Source: Bacillus sp. KH172YL63 (GTDB lineage Bacteria > Bacillota > Bacilli > Bacillales > Bacillaceae_B). Taken from it: a stretch of 64,000 nucleotides of DNA. Positions 1-7,518 of the stretch are shown here, piece by piece. Within the stretch, counting starts at the first letter, position 1. Each line of letters starts with the position of its first letter. Location of the stretch: assembly GCF_011398925.1 (NCBI RefSeq), contig NZ_AP022842.1, forward strand, positions 422,001-486,000, written 5' to 3'. The position numbers and the translations under genes were made by a program. The notes under the pieces were generated by a model. That model was not told the origin of the DNA and searched no databases. It was given only the letters and a program-made list of their open reading frames with translations.

Positions 1-191
1 TTCTTTTGCAAAATGAGAAAAAGCCGGGTGAGATCACGGTCCATATGGAATGGGATACGAAGGAAGATTTCATGAGCTGGGTGCAGAGTGAAGATTATAA
101 GCGGATCCACGAACTGGAGAAGAAATATCCGGATCAGCAGCTGGCCTCCATCGTCCCATCGATCGACCGCTACAAGGTGGTGGCTTACTGA
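1..191 (+). CDS. Antibiotic biosynthesis monooxygenase (ABM) domain protein, 3' part
   Basis: This is the C-terminal part of a gene cut by the left edge; the reading frame is open from base 3 and ends at the TGA at 189-191. About 62 residues are visible. The pattern VHMEWDTKEDFMSWVQSEDY is typical of the second half of an ABM or heme-oxygenase-like ferredoxin-fold domain, as in HmoA/HmoB/IsdG relatives, where a W-x-S segment follows a beta strand. Its stop codon shares one base with the next start, so the two genes are probably co-transcribed. The substrate cannot be told because the N-terminal active-site half is missing. Apparent starts inside the visible part are internal codons. Confidence 0.6.
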   Translation, partial: LLQNEKKPGEITVHMEWDTKEDFMSWVQSEDYKRIHELEKKYPDQQLASIVPSIDRYKVVAY

Positions 192-553
192 TGCAGACAT
201 ATACAGCTGTGATTGATGCAGCGATAGAGAAACTGTATGACAGGTATCCTGAACTGGATGAAAAGTTCGGAGAAGCCGGCCGGAAGAAATGCTATGAAGA
301 CAATCTCCACCATTTCAACTATCTTAAAGCTGCTTCAGACGCAGGGGAATCAAAGGTATTCTCCGATTATGCCCTCTGGCTGAACAGCGTGCTCGTCAGC
401 AGGGGCATGAAATCAGACCATCTGATTGATAACTTCAACTGCATCATCGAAGTATTTGAAGAAAATGAAATGGAAAAGGGAAAAGAATTCACATCCCACC
501 TGAATGCAGCGATTCAATCGATCCAAAAAGCGGACAGTGAAAACACCCCCTGA
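191..553 (+). CDS. Hypothetical helical protein, 120 aa
   Basis: The start codon overlaps the stop of the preceding ABM gene by one base, which suggests translational coupling. The protein is acidic and probably all-helical, with no signal peptide and no membrane segment. The pattern [27 protein letters not shown] followed by [17 protein letters not shown] reminds me of helical regions that precede B12-binding domains in some bacterial regulators, but the cobalamin motif DxHxxG is absent. I therefore do not assign a function. A clear terminator follows, so this gene ends a short operon whose beginning lies outside the window. Confidence 0.65.
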   Translation: MQTYTAVIDAAIEKLYDRYPELDEKFGEAGRKKCYEDNLHHFNYLKAASDAGESKVFSDYALWLNSVLVSRGMKSDHLIDNFNCIIEVFEENEMEKGKEFTSHLNAAIQSIQKADSENTP

Positions 554-560
554 ACACCAA

Positions 561-586
561 AAGCATCGGCTACACGATGCTTTTTT
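561..586 (+). terminator. Rho-independent terminator
   Basis: An 8-bp stem AAGCATCG / CGATGCTT at 561-568 and 575-582 with a 6-base loop runs into a run of T. It ends the operon of the first two genes. Confidence 0.85.
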
Positions 587-683
587 CATTTATGGGGACG
601 GACCTCCATCAATTTCATTCTCTGCCGTCATTTATGGTACAATCAGTAGAGTCTTAAAAAGGAATTCGAAAAGGAAGATATCA

Positions 684-2060
684 GTGAGTAAAAAAGCACC
701 AGTTCAAAAAAATGATTATATAGATGAAGCGGTATTCGAAGATCTGACCCATGACGGCAACGGGGTGACGAAAGTCGACGGATATCCGTTGTTCGTGCCG
801 GATGCACTGCCGGGTGAGGAAGGCCGCGTGAAGGTCGTGAAGACGAGCAAGGGATACGGGTTTGGCCGTCTGACCGAGCGGACGAAGGAAAGTTCTTTCC
901 GGCAGGATCCACCGTGCCCGATTTATAAGGAGTGTGGAGGCTGCCAGATTCAGCACATGACCTATGAAGGACAGCTGCTGGCAAAAGAAAAGAATGTCCG
1001 GGATGTGATGCAGCGCATCGGAAAGCTTCACGACGTTGACGTGCACCCTGTCCTTGGAATGGAAGATCCATGGCGTTACCGGAATAAAGCGCAAGTGCCC
1101 GTAGGCGAAAAGGACGGCAGGTTCGTTGCGGGATTCTATCAGAAGCGGAGTCATGAAATCATCGATATGGACAAATGCATCATTCAATATGAAAAGAATG
1201 ATGAAGTGATCCAGCAGGTGAAGGATATTTGCGAAAAGCTGAAGGTCCGTCCCTACGATGAGAAGAGCCATAAAGGGACGCTCCGTCATATTATGACCCG
1301 GACGGCTTATACGACTGGGGAAGTGATGGTGGTGCTTGTGACCCGGACGCAGGATCTTCCTCATAAAGAGGCGATCGTTGAGGTGCTTGTGGAGAATATT
1401 GAGGGAATCACGTCGATTGTCCATAATGTGAACCCTAAAAGAACGAATGTGATCATGGGGGACACGACCCGCGTGCTGTGGGGAGAAGAAGTGATCCATG
1501 ATTATATCGGAGACGTGAAGTTTGCGATTTCTGCACGTTCTTTCTATCAGGTGAATCCGGAACAGACGAAGGTGCTGTATGATAAAGCACTTGAATATGC
1601 GGATCTTCAAGGGGAAGAGACGGTCATCGATGCTTATTGCGGCATTGGGACGATATCGTTGTTCCTCGCCCAGAAGGCCAAGAAGGTGTACGGGGTTGAA
1701 ATCGTTCCCCAGGCGATCGAGGATGCGAAGCAAAATGCGGCATTGAATGAGATGACGAATGTGGAATTCAAGGCGGGACCGGCAGAAGTGGTCATTCCCG
1801 ATTGGTATGAAGAAGGAATACGTGCGGACGTCCTCGTGGTCGATCCGCCGCGTAAGGGATGCGACGAAGCGCTCCTCAATACGATCCTTGCCATGAAGCC
1901 GAAGAAAGTCGTATATGTCTCATGCAATCCGGCCACGCTTGCCAGGGACCTGAGGATCCTTGAAGACGGTGGATATGAGACGACAGAAGTCCAGCCTGTG
2001 GACATGTTCCCGCAAACGATGCACTGTGAAGCGGTCGCGAAAATAGAACTGAAGGAATAG
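684..2060 (+). CDS. rlmCD: 23S rRNA (uracil-5-)-methyltransferase RlmCD (YefA-like)
   Basis: A radical-free, SAM-dependent m5U methyltransferase; the B. subtilis relative modifies U747 and U1939 of 23S rRNA. The 458-aa protein has an N-terminal TRAM domain (about residues 10-70), an iron-sulfur cysteine cluster beginning [10 protein letters not shown], then a Rossmann methyltransferase domain with DAYCGIGT as SAM motif I, DPPRKGC, and the catalytic cysteine in VSCNPATL. I chose the GTG at 684 because an AAGGAAGA ribosome binding site lies just upstream and the family begins near here; the longer open frame upstream overlaps the preceding terminator and gene. It stands alone between the terminator at 561-586 and the small HTH gene. 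Confidence 0.9.
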   Translation: MSKKAPVQKNDYIDEAVFEDLTHDGNGVTKVDGYPLFVPDALPGEEGRVKVVKTSKGYGFGRLTERTKESSFRQDPPCPIYKECGGCQIQHMTYEGQLLAKEKNVRDVMQRIGKLHDVDVHPVLGMEDPWRYRNKAQVPVGEKDGRFVAGFYQKRSHEIIDMDKCIIQYEKNDEVIQQVKDICEKLKVRPYDEKSHKGTLRHIMTRTAYTTGEVMVVLVTRTQDLPHKEAIVEVLVENIEGITSIVHNVNPKRTNVIMGDTTRVLWGEEVIHDYIGDVKFAISARSFYQVNPEQTKVLYDKALEYADLQGEETVIDAYCGIGTISLFLAQKAKKVYGVEIVPQAIEDAKQNAALNEMTNVEFKAGPAEVVIPDWYEEGIRADVLVVDPPRKGCDEALLNTILAMKPKKVVYVSCNPATLARDLRILEDGGYETTEVQPVDMFPQTMHCEAVAKIELKE

Positions 2061-2127
2061 CTGCTATGCAAACTGGCGATCAGTTTGCACAGGGCGGATC
2101 CTATAAGTAAAGTGAGGAAGAAATCGG

Positions 2128-2358
2128 ATGTATCTCACCATTAAAGAAACGGCAGAATATCTGAATCTGCCTGAATCCTATATCGAAAGCCTCGTCCAGC
2201 AAAGGAAAATACGTGCGGTCCACGACGGGGAGCAGTACTTATTATACCGGGACCAATTCAATCAGCATCTGGAGCAGATGGAAAAGATGAAGCAGCAGCT
2301 TGCTGAGTATTTGAGTGAACCGATCCCGGAAGATATCGACGTGAAGGACGAGGATTAA
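2128..2358 (+). CDS. Helix-turn-helix (MerR/excisionase-like) small protein
   Basis: A 76-aa protein whose first 50 residues fit the winged-helix fold of excisionase/MerR-type DNA binders: LTIKETAEYLNLPESYIESLVQQRKIRAV, then a basic-aromatic strand with GEQYLLYRDQF. The C-terminal third is a short charged helix. A GAGGAAGAAA ribosome binding site precedes the ATG. It lies 67 bp after rlmCD and 34 bp before ywbE. No phage genes are nearby, so the excisionase label describes the fold only. The role is unknown. Confidence 0.8.
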   Translation: MYLTIKETAEYLNLPESYIESLVQQRKIRAVHDGEQYLLYRDQFNQHLEQMEKMKQQLAEYLSEPIPEDIDVKDED

Positions 2359-2392
2359 CCGCAGGAAACTACTTAACGAAATGGAGAATTCA

Positions 2393-2587
2393 ATGAGCGG
2401 ACAACAGCGTGCCAATATCAAACCCGGTCTTGAAGTGGACATCGTCCTGAAAAAAGACCAGCGTACGAATAAATTGACCCGGGGGATCGTGAAAGACATC
2501 CTTACCAATTCACCAAACCATCCCCACGGCATCAAAGTCCGGTTGACAGATGGACAGGTCGGCCGGGTGAAGAATATTATTCAGTAA
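2393..2587 (+). CDS. ywbE: YwbE family protein
   Basis: A 64-aa protein of the uncharacterised YwbE family. The conserved stretch runs from GQQRANI-x-PGLEVDIVLK to NSPNHPHGIKVRL followed by GQVGRV, probably a small SH3-like beta barrel. I chose the ATG at 2393 rather than the in-frame ATG at 2381 because GGAG at 2383-2386 is correctly spaced for 2393 and the B. subtilis homologue begins M-x-GQQRAN. The gene follows the small HTH gene closely and ends at a terminator. Confidence 0.88.
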   Translation: MSGQQRANIKPGLEVDIVLKKDQRTNKLTRGIVKDILTNSPNHPHGIKVRLTDGQVGRVKNIIQ

Positions 2588-2590
2588 GAT

Positions 2591-2620
2591 AAGAGAGGGG
2601 CCCTTTGGGTCTCTTTTTTT
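2591..2620 (+). terminator. Terminator after ywbE
   Basis: AAGAGA at 2591-2596 pairs with TCTCTT at 2610-2615, with an inner CCC/GGG pair and a bulge, followed by a run of T. Confidence 0.75.
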
Positions 2621-2670
2621 ATGTTTGAGCCAGTAAGGATTTTTGCAGGATTTCTATTACTTTTACAAAA

Positions 2671-2731
2671 CAAAAAAACCGAACCCCTCCGATTTTCAAT
2701 AAAGAATCTCGAGTAAGGGTTCGGATTTTTC
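2671..2731. terminator. Bidirectional terminator
   Basis: CCGAACCC at 2679-2686 pairs with GGGTTCGG at 2717-2724 across a 30-base loop. A run of A before it and a run of T after it let it work on both strands. It mainly ends the leftward pxpBC-ycsG operon. Confidence 0.75.
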
Positions 2732-2745
2732 TATGTTCAGTCAGC

Positions 2746-3936
2746 TTAACTGAATAACTGTGGAATGCCTTGAATGAGCGCATACACACCCATATAAGAC
2801 ATGGCCGCGACGATCAACACGCCGAAGACGGTCATCCAGACAGGATGCTTGTAGTCGCCGATGATGTTTGTTTTGTGGGCGGCGATCAGCATGACGCCCA
2901 GTGCGATCGGCAGGATCAAGCCATTCAGGGAGCCGACAAGGATCATGATGGCCACCGGTTTTCCGACAATGACAAAGACCAGGGTGGATATCGTGATGAA
3001 TCCAACGATGAGCCATTTATGGTATTTTTCTAGCAGCGGGCTGAATGTACGAATGAATGATACTGACGTATAAGCTGCCCCTACGACGGAGGAAACAGCT
3101 GCCGACCACATGACGATCCCGAACATTTTGTACCCGATATCACCGGCGGCGAGCTGGAATACAGATGCCGGTGGATTGGAAGCATCAAGGGTGAACCCTT
3201 GTGCGATGATCCCAAGCGCTGCCAGGAAAAGAAAGATTCGCATGATCGAAGCAATCCCGATGGCAGATACGGAGCTCCTGGTGATCTCGGGGAGTGCCTG
3301 TTTCCCTGTGATCCCTGCTTCTAATAAGCGGTGGCCGCCGGCAAAGGTGATATACCCTCCGACGGTCCCGCCGACTAATGTGATGATGGCAAGGAAATCG
3401 ATCGTGTCCGGTGCGAATGTCTTCGTCACAGCTTCTCCTACAGGAGGATTTGCGGTGAACATCACGTACACGGTAAGGATGATCATGAGAAAGCCGAGGA
3501 TCTGTGCAAACCGGTCCATGAGTCTGCCTGCTTCTTTCACGAGGAAAATCCCTACGGCGACGATTCCGCTGAAAAGGGCCCCCATTTCAGGAGAAATCCC
3601 AAAGAGGACGTTCGTCCCTAATCCGGCACCGGCAATGTTCCCGATGTTAAAGGCCAGGCCGCCGGCGACGATGAGGATAGACAAGAAGTAGCCCAATCCC
3701 GGTAACACGTCGTTGGCGATGTCCTGTGCCCGTTTTTCAGAAATGGCGATGATCCGCCAGATGTTGAGCTGTGCCCCGATATCGATGAGGATGGAGATCA
3801 AGATGACGAAGCCGAAGCTTGCGGCAAGTTTCTCCGTGAAGACGGTTGTTTGAGTGAGGAAGCCTGGTCCGATGGCCGATGTGGCCATAAGGAACGCGGC
3901 TCCGAGCAATAAACTGAAATTTGATTTTTTCTTCAA
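2746..3936 (-). CDS. Nramp-related membrane transporter (YcsG-like)
   Basis: A 396-aa integral membrane protein of the Nramp superfamily with about 11 hydrophobic segments. The first membrane segment reads TSAIGPGFLTQT at residues 19-30. Canonical Nramp metal transporters carry DPGN just after this glycine-proline-glycine motif, and here that motif is missing, so divalent metal transport is doubtful. It is the third gene of the leftward operon after pxpB and pxpC, 31 bp downstream of pxpC, with a terminator right after its stop. In B. subtilis ycsG has the same neighbours. The likely cargo is the substrate of the neighbouring 5-oxoprolinase or a related compound; this is inference from context. 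Confidence 0.8.
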   Translation of the reverse strand: MKKKSNFSLLLGAAFLMATSAIGPGFLTQTTVFTEKLAASFGFVILISILIDIGAQLNIWRIIAISEKRAQDIANDVLPGLGYFLSILIVAGGLAFNIGNIAGAGLGTNVLFGISPEMGALFSGIVAVGIFLVKEAGRLMDRFAQILGFLMIILTVYVMFTANPPVGEAVTKTFAPDTIDFLAIITLVGGTVGGYITFAGGHRLLEAGITGKQALPEITRSSVSAIGIASIMRIFLFLAALGIIAQGFTLDASNPPASVFQLAAGDIGYKMFGIVMWSAAVSSVVGAAYTSVSFIRTFSPLLEKYHKWLIVGFITISTLVFVIVGKPVAIMILVGSLNGLILPIALGVMLIAAHKTNIIGDYKHPVWMTVFGVLIVAAMSYMGVYALIQGIPQLFS

Positions 3937-3967
3937 GTGGTTCGCTCCTTTGCTGTTGTGAGTGGGC

Positions 3968-4972
3968 TTATGATGTGCATTTCAAGGCGATGCCCTGCTT
4001 TAGATGATTCAATTGTCTTTCCCGGTCTATGTATAGCTCCTGTGCCTGTTCATGGGAAATCATCGTGAACGTCAATTCTTCCCCGGGCTTTGTCTGGGCG
4101 ATGATCGGGAGGTCCACTGAGGCAATGTATCCGATCCGTGGATAGCCCCCTGCAGTCTGCCGGTCAGCAAGCAGAATGATCGGCTCACCATTCGCCGGAA
4201 CCTGGATCGTCCCGAACACCACCGCTTCCGATATCATATTGAATGCTTCTTCCAACTGGAGGGACGTACCTTCCAGGCGGTAGCCCATCCGGTCAGATTG
4301 TGCCGTGACCTTGAACGGCTTGTGAAAGAATTGTTGCCGGCTTTCTTCTGTGAATAGCTCATACTCGGTTCCAGGAATGACCCTGATCGGCTGCTTCTGG
4401 TGATAGGAGGAGATGAATTCAGAGGAAATCGACCAGTCGATTTCTGTGAAATCCTCTTCTCCAAGGTAAGGAAGCAGATAATTGATGATGTTTTTCGATT
4501 CTTGATTGAGGGGACCTGCTTCTAAGATGTCTCCTTCCTGAAGGGCACGCCCTGCCATTCCGCCGATTCCCGCTCTTATGTAGGTCGATCTGCTGTTCAT
4601 GACAGGTGGGACATTGAATCCCCCTGCAACAGCTAGATAACTCCGACAGCCGTTTTTGGCAGATTTGAAACGGAGGGTGCTTCCGGCTTTAATTAATAAT
4701 GATCTTCTGAGTGGGACAGGCTTTCCGTCAATGGACGGCGACAGATCTCCGCCACAGATCGAGATCAGGGAGGTTTCCTTGAACTGAAGTGCAGGTCCCA
4801 TCAACGTGATTTCGAGGGTGGCTGCACTTTCTGGATTTCCCACCAATAGGTTCGAGATCTTATGGGCAAGGGGATCCATGCTTCCGCTTACGATGACTCC
4901 GTGCTTTTGATGACCGTACCTTCCGAGGTCCTGTATGGTCGAAAGGAGGCCGGGTTTTTTGACAGCAATCAT
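3968..4972 (-). CDS. pxpC: 5-oxoprolinase subunit PxpC (KipA, biotin-dependent carboxylase-like)
   Basis: A subunit of the ATP-dependent 5-oxoprolinase PxpABC, which opens 5-oxoproline (pyroglutamate) to glutamate. In B. subtilis the same protein, KipA, was described as an antagonist of the KinA inhibitor KipI. The 334-aa sequence shows family landmarks: KPGLLSTIQDLGRYG at the N-terminus, SGSMDPLAHKISNLLVGN, ICGGDLSP, YLAVAGGF, and VFGTIQVPANGEPIILLADRQTAGGYPRIG near the C-terminus. The start ATG overlaps the stop of pxpB by four bases. The third subunit gene pxpA (ycsF) is not in this window. Confidence 0.88.
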   Translation of the reverse strand: MIAVKKPGLLSTIQDLGRYGHQKHGVIVSGSMDPLAHKISNLLVGNPESAATLEITLMGPALQFKETSLISICGGDLSPSIDGKPVPLRRSLLIKAGSTLRFKSAKNGCRSYLAVAGGFNVPPVMNSRSTYIRAGIGGMAGRALQEGDILEAGPLNQESKNIINYLLPYLGEEDFTEIDWSISSEFISSYHQKQPIRVIPGTEYELFTEESRQQFFHKPFKVTAQSDRMGYRLEGTSLQLEEAFNMISEAVVFGTIQVPANGEPIILLADRQTAGGYPRIGYIASVDLPIIAQTKPGEELTFTMISHEQAQELYIDRERQLNHLKQGIALKCTS

Positions 4973-5688
4973 TGTTCCTCCTCCAATGCTTTGAATTCTT
5001 CCGGTGAAATGGCCTTGAAGCGAATTTGATCGCCGGCTTTTAGAAGGCTTGGTTCATGCTCTTGTTCCGGTTTGAACAGCTTCAGCGGCGTCCTTCCGAT
5101 CAGCTGCCAGCCACCAGGTGTTTCTATCGGATATACCCCTGTTTGCTCTCCTGCTATGCCGACGGAACCTGCCGGGATCTTCAGCCGGGGTGATTCCTTC
5201 CGTGGTGTGGCGATGTCAGGCGACATGCCTCCGATGTAAGGGAAGCCGGGGGCGAATCCGATCATGTAGACGAGGTATTCCCCGTTCGTATGTATTTGAA
5301 TGACTTCCTCTTCAGTCATACCGTGATGGTGTGCGACTGATTCGAGGTCGGGTCCGAATGCTCCACCGTAGCAGACCGGGATGGTGATGACCCGGGACTG
5401 GTGCTGCCCGTTTACTGTCAGTGTGGAAAGCATGCGTTCGATTTCTGCGCAGACGACTGAGTATGGCAGGGTGTGTTGAAATGGTTTGTTGAGATCGGTG
5501 ATGGTGATTGGGTCGTAAAGGATGGTGACGGTTGTAAAGGCCGGGATGATTTCAACGAACCAGGGGATTGTTTGGTTTTCGAGAAAATGTGTCACCGCTT
5601 TTACTTTTTCGTGGGTTTCCTGATTGATTGCATGTCCCAGCTCAATGACGACTGCATGGTCGCCTGATGGTCTAATCGTGTATTTCAA
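4969..5688 (-). CDS. pxpB: 5-oxoprolinase subunit PxpB (KipI)
   Basis: The partner of PxpC in 5-oxoprolinase; known in B. subtilis as KipI, an inhibitor of the sporulation kinase KinA. The sequence contains the hallmark GFAPGFPYIGGM, then PR-x-SPR-x-KIPAGSVGIAG and the TGVYPIETPGGW stretch that defines the family. I chose the TTG at 5688, giving 239 aa, because GGAGG (complement of 5696-5700) sits exactly 7 bases upstream. An in-frame GTG at 5724 has no such site. It is the first gene of the leftward operon and has a good promoter upstream at 5760-5787. Confidence 0.88.
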   Translation of the reverse strand: MKYTIRPSGDHAVVIELGHAINQETHEKVKAVTHFLENQTIPWFVEIIPAFTTVTILYDPITITDLNKPFQHTLPYSVVCAEIERMLSTLTVNGQHQSRVITIPVCYGGAFGPDLESVAHHHGMTEEEVIQIHTNGEYLVYMIGFAPGFPYIGGMSPDIATPRKESPRLKIPAGSVGIAGEQTGVYPIETPGGWQLIGRTPLKLFKPEQEHEPSLLKAGDQIRFKAISPEEFKALEEEQ

Positions 5689-5759
5689 TGATCTGCCTCC
5701 AGTCTGGATGTGATATGGTCTCACAAATGAGATTATTCAGAAATTTCGACCATGTTGCT

Positions 5760-5787
5760 ATTATAGTATAATTTCAAGTCTTTTCAA
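5760..5787 (-). promoter_or_regulatory. SigA-type promoter of pxpB-pxpC-ycsG
   Basis: On the minus strand TTGAAA (complement of 5782-5787) is followed after 16 bases by a perfect TATAAT (complement of 5760-5765). It points at pxpB. The stretch from here to 6080 holds no other gene I can support. Confidence 0.7.
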
Positions 5788-6080
5788 TGACTGGCTGAGG
5801 GAATGGGGCTTTGAGACTAAGAGAGTTGGTGATTTGCACAGCTCATCAGGCAAGGGAAATGTCTGGGGCATACAGAGGAAGAAAATGTGTTTCAGGATTA
5901 TTTTATTGGATAAAAGAGCGGGCAGAATCCCCGAAGAGTGTGTAAAAAAACACCAGTCTCATATGAGTGCAATTCGTATCACAATTTTGTTTTATATGCT
6001 ATTATTTAGTAATGCGAAATATTATCTTCCTTATGTTTTATGGGAGAATTATTGATAGATGTTGGAAGGGGGTTTTATGT

Positions 6081-7274
6081 ATGGATAAGGTGAAAGATCG
6101 TCTGTGGACGAGGTCTTTTATTATGTTGATGGTCGGGAATTTATTCGTGTTTATGTCATTTCAGATGCTGATTCCGACACTGCCGCCTTATATTAAATCG
6201 ATTGGGGCATCAGGTCTTGAGATTGGTCTGGTAACGACCTTGTTTTCAATCGGGGCTGTATTGAGCCGGCCGTTCATTGGTTTTATGCTGGAATACAGGG
6301 ACCGGAAGCCGCTAGTGTTAATAGGGGTCATATCACTGTTGGCGATTACGGTCATTTACCCGTTGTCGAGTGTTGTATTCATATTCCTCCTGTTCCGGTT
6401 TGTCCATGGTCTGGCATGGGGATGGTCGACGACGGTGAACGGGACCGCTGCCGTTGATGTGGTCCCGAAATCCCGGTTGGGTGAAGGGATGGGCTATTAC
6501 GGCTTGTCAATCACGATCGGGATGATCATTGCGCCAAGTCTTGGAATCTATTTATTCCAGGAGACGACGTTCACGAACCTGATCATCACGTCAAGCGCCC
6601 TTGGTGCCGTTGCCATCATTTTGCTAGGGATCGTTCATTACCGGACACCAAAGGCGGTGCAGGACACGAAGAAAGAGGATCTGACGTTTTCATATGTGGG
6701 CTCTTTGATTGAGAAATCAAGCTGGTTCCCGGCGTTCATCACCATCATGGTGACGTTTGGGTACGGTTCGATTGTCACGTTCATCGTCATTTTCGGGGAA
6801 GAACGTGGAATTCAGCACATCTTCCTGTTCTATCTGTGCAATGCGATCATGGCATCATTGTCGAGGCCGATTGCCGGTAAATGGTTTGATGAGCGGGGGC
6901 CTAAGGGGCTTGTCCGTTTCTGTATCGCGATCACATTCATTGGAATGTGGGTGTTATCCTATGCCCATTCTGATCTTTTGATCGTTGTGGCCGGAATCCT
7001 GTTTGGCGTCGGATTCGGTTCGCTCATCCCGACCCTCCAGTCATGGACGCTTTCCATGACACCGGACCATAGAAGGGGAGTGGCGAACGGTATGTTCTTC
7101 TCTTCCATCGATCTTGGTATCGGACTGAGCGGATTGGTATTTGGCGTTCTGGCCCAGTATGTCGAGACGGGGATACTGTTCCAGATTTCCAGTCTGTTCC
7201 TACTTATCGCCCTTGTCGTGGCCATACTTGAAGGCCGTAAACATAAAAAGCTCGTCCACCAGACGTCAAGCTAG
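6081..7274 (+). CDS. MFS transporter
   Basis: A 397-aa major facilitator superfamily protein with 12 predicted membrane segments. The signature after segment 2 reads RPFIGFMLEYRDRKPLVLIG, a good match to the GxLaDrxGrkxxl motif, and segment 5 carries a glycine-rich GMGYYGLSITIGMIIAPSLG stretch as in drug/proton antiporters. The ATG at 6081 is preceded by GGAAGGGGG. A longer frame upstream lacks a ribosome binding site and is rejected. The gene stands alone, so the substrate cannot be predicted; an efflux role for a small molecule is likely. Confidence 0.82.
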   Translation: MDKVKDRLWTRSFIMLMVGNLFVFMSFQMLIPTLPPYIKSIGASGLEIGLVTTLFSIGAVLSRPFIGFMLEYRDRKPLVLIGVISLLAITVIYPLSSVVFIFLLFRFVHGLAWGWSTTVNGTAAVDVVPKSRLGEGMGYYGLSITIGMIIAPSLGIYLFQETTFTNLIITSSALGAVAIILLGIVHYRTPKAVQDTKKEDLTFSYVGSLIEKSSWFPAFITIMVTFGYGSIVTFIVIFGEERGIQHIFLFYLCNAIMASLSRPIAGKWFDERGPKGLVRFCIAITFIGMWVLSYAHSDLLIVVAGILFGVGFGSLIPTLQSWTLSMTPDHRRGVANGMFFSSIDLGIGLSGLVFGVLAQYVETGILFQISSLFLLIALVVAILEGRKHKKLVHQTSS

Positions 7275-7303
7275 TTTGATGCTTCAGGTTTGGTGGTAAG
7301 TAG

Positions 7304-7360
7304 AAAGGACTATCTGTCAAAAGGTGTTATCGAGCCTTTTGTAACGGGTGGTCCTTTTTT
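7304..7360 (+). terminator. Terminator after the MFS gene
   Basis: A long imperfect hairpin: outer GGAC / GGTCC and inner AAAAGG / CCTTTT, followed by a run of T. The 150 bp that follow carry only the leader of the GTPase gene. Confidence 0.6.
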
Positions 7361-7518
7361 CTGTAATGGAAGTGATACCAACGCATCACGGCAGATAGTA
7401 TCAATCGGCAAATGAAAAGGAAATGAAATTTTATCACGATGAAATTCTGTTAGAATGATAGAAATAGACAAGTCTGTGGGTCTGCCTGACGGGAGGTCCA
7501 CATATAACGGAGGACATT

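Noticed and set aside
504..683. N-terminal extension of RlmCD
   Set aside because: The extension overlaps the preceding gene and its terminator; the GTG at 684 has a good ribosome binding site and fits the family.
2128..2358. Prophage excisionase
   Set aside because: Only the fold resembles excisionase. No integrase, attachment sites or other phage genes are present.
5834..6055. Open frame of 73 codons before the MFS gene
   Set aside because: No ribosome binding site, no recognisable protein features, and it overlaps the leader of the MFS gene in another frame.
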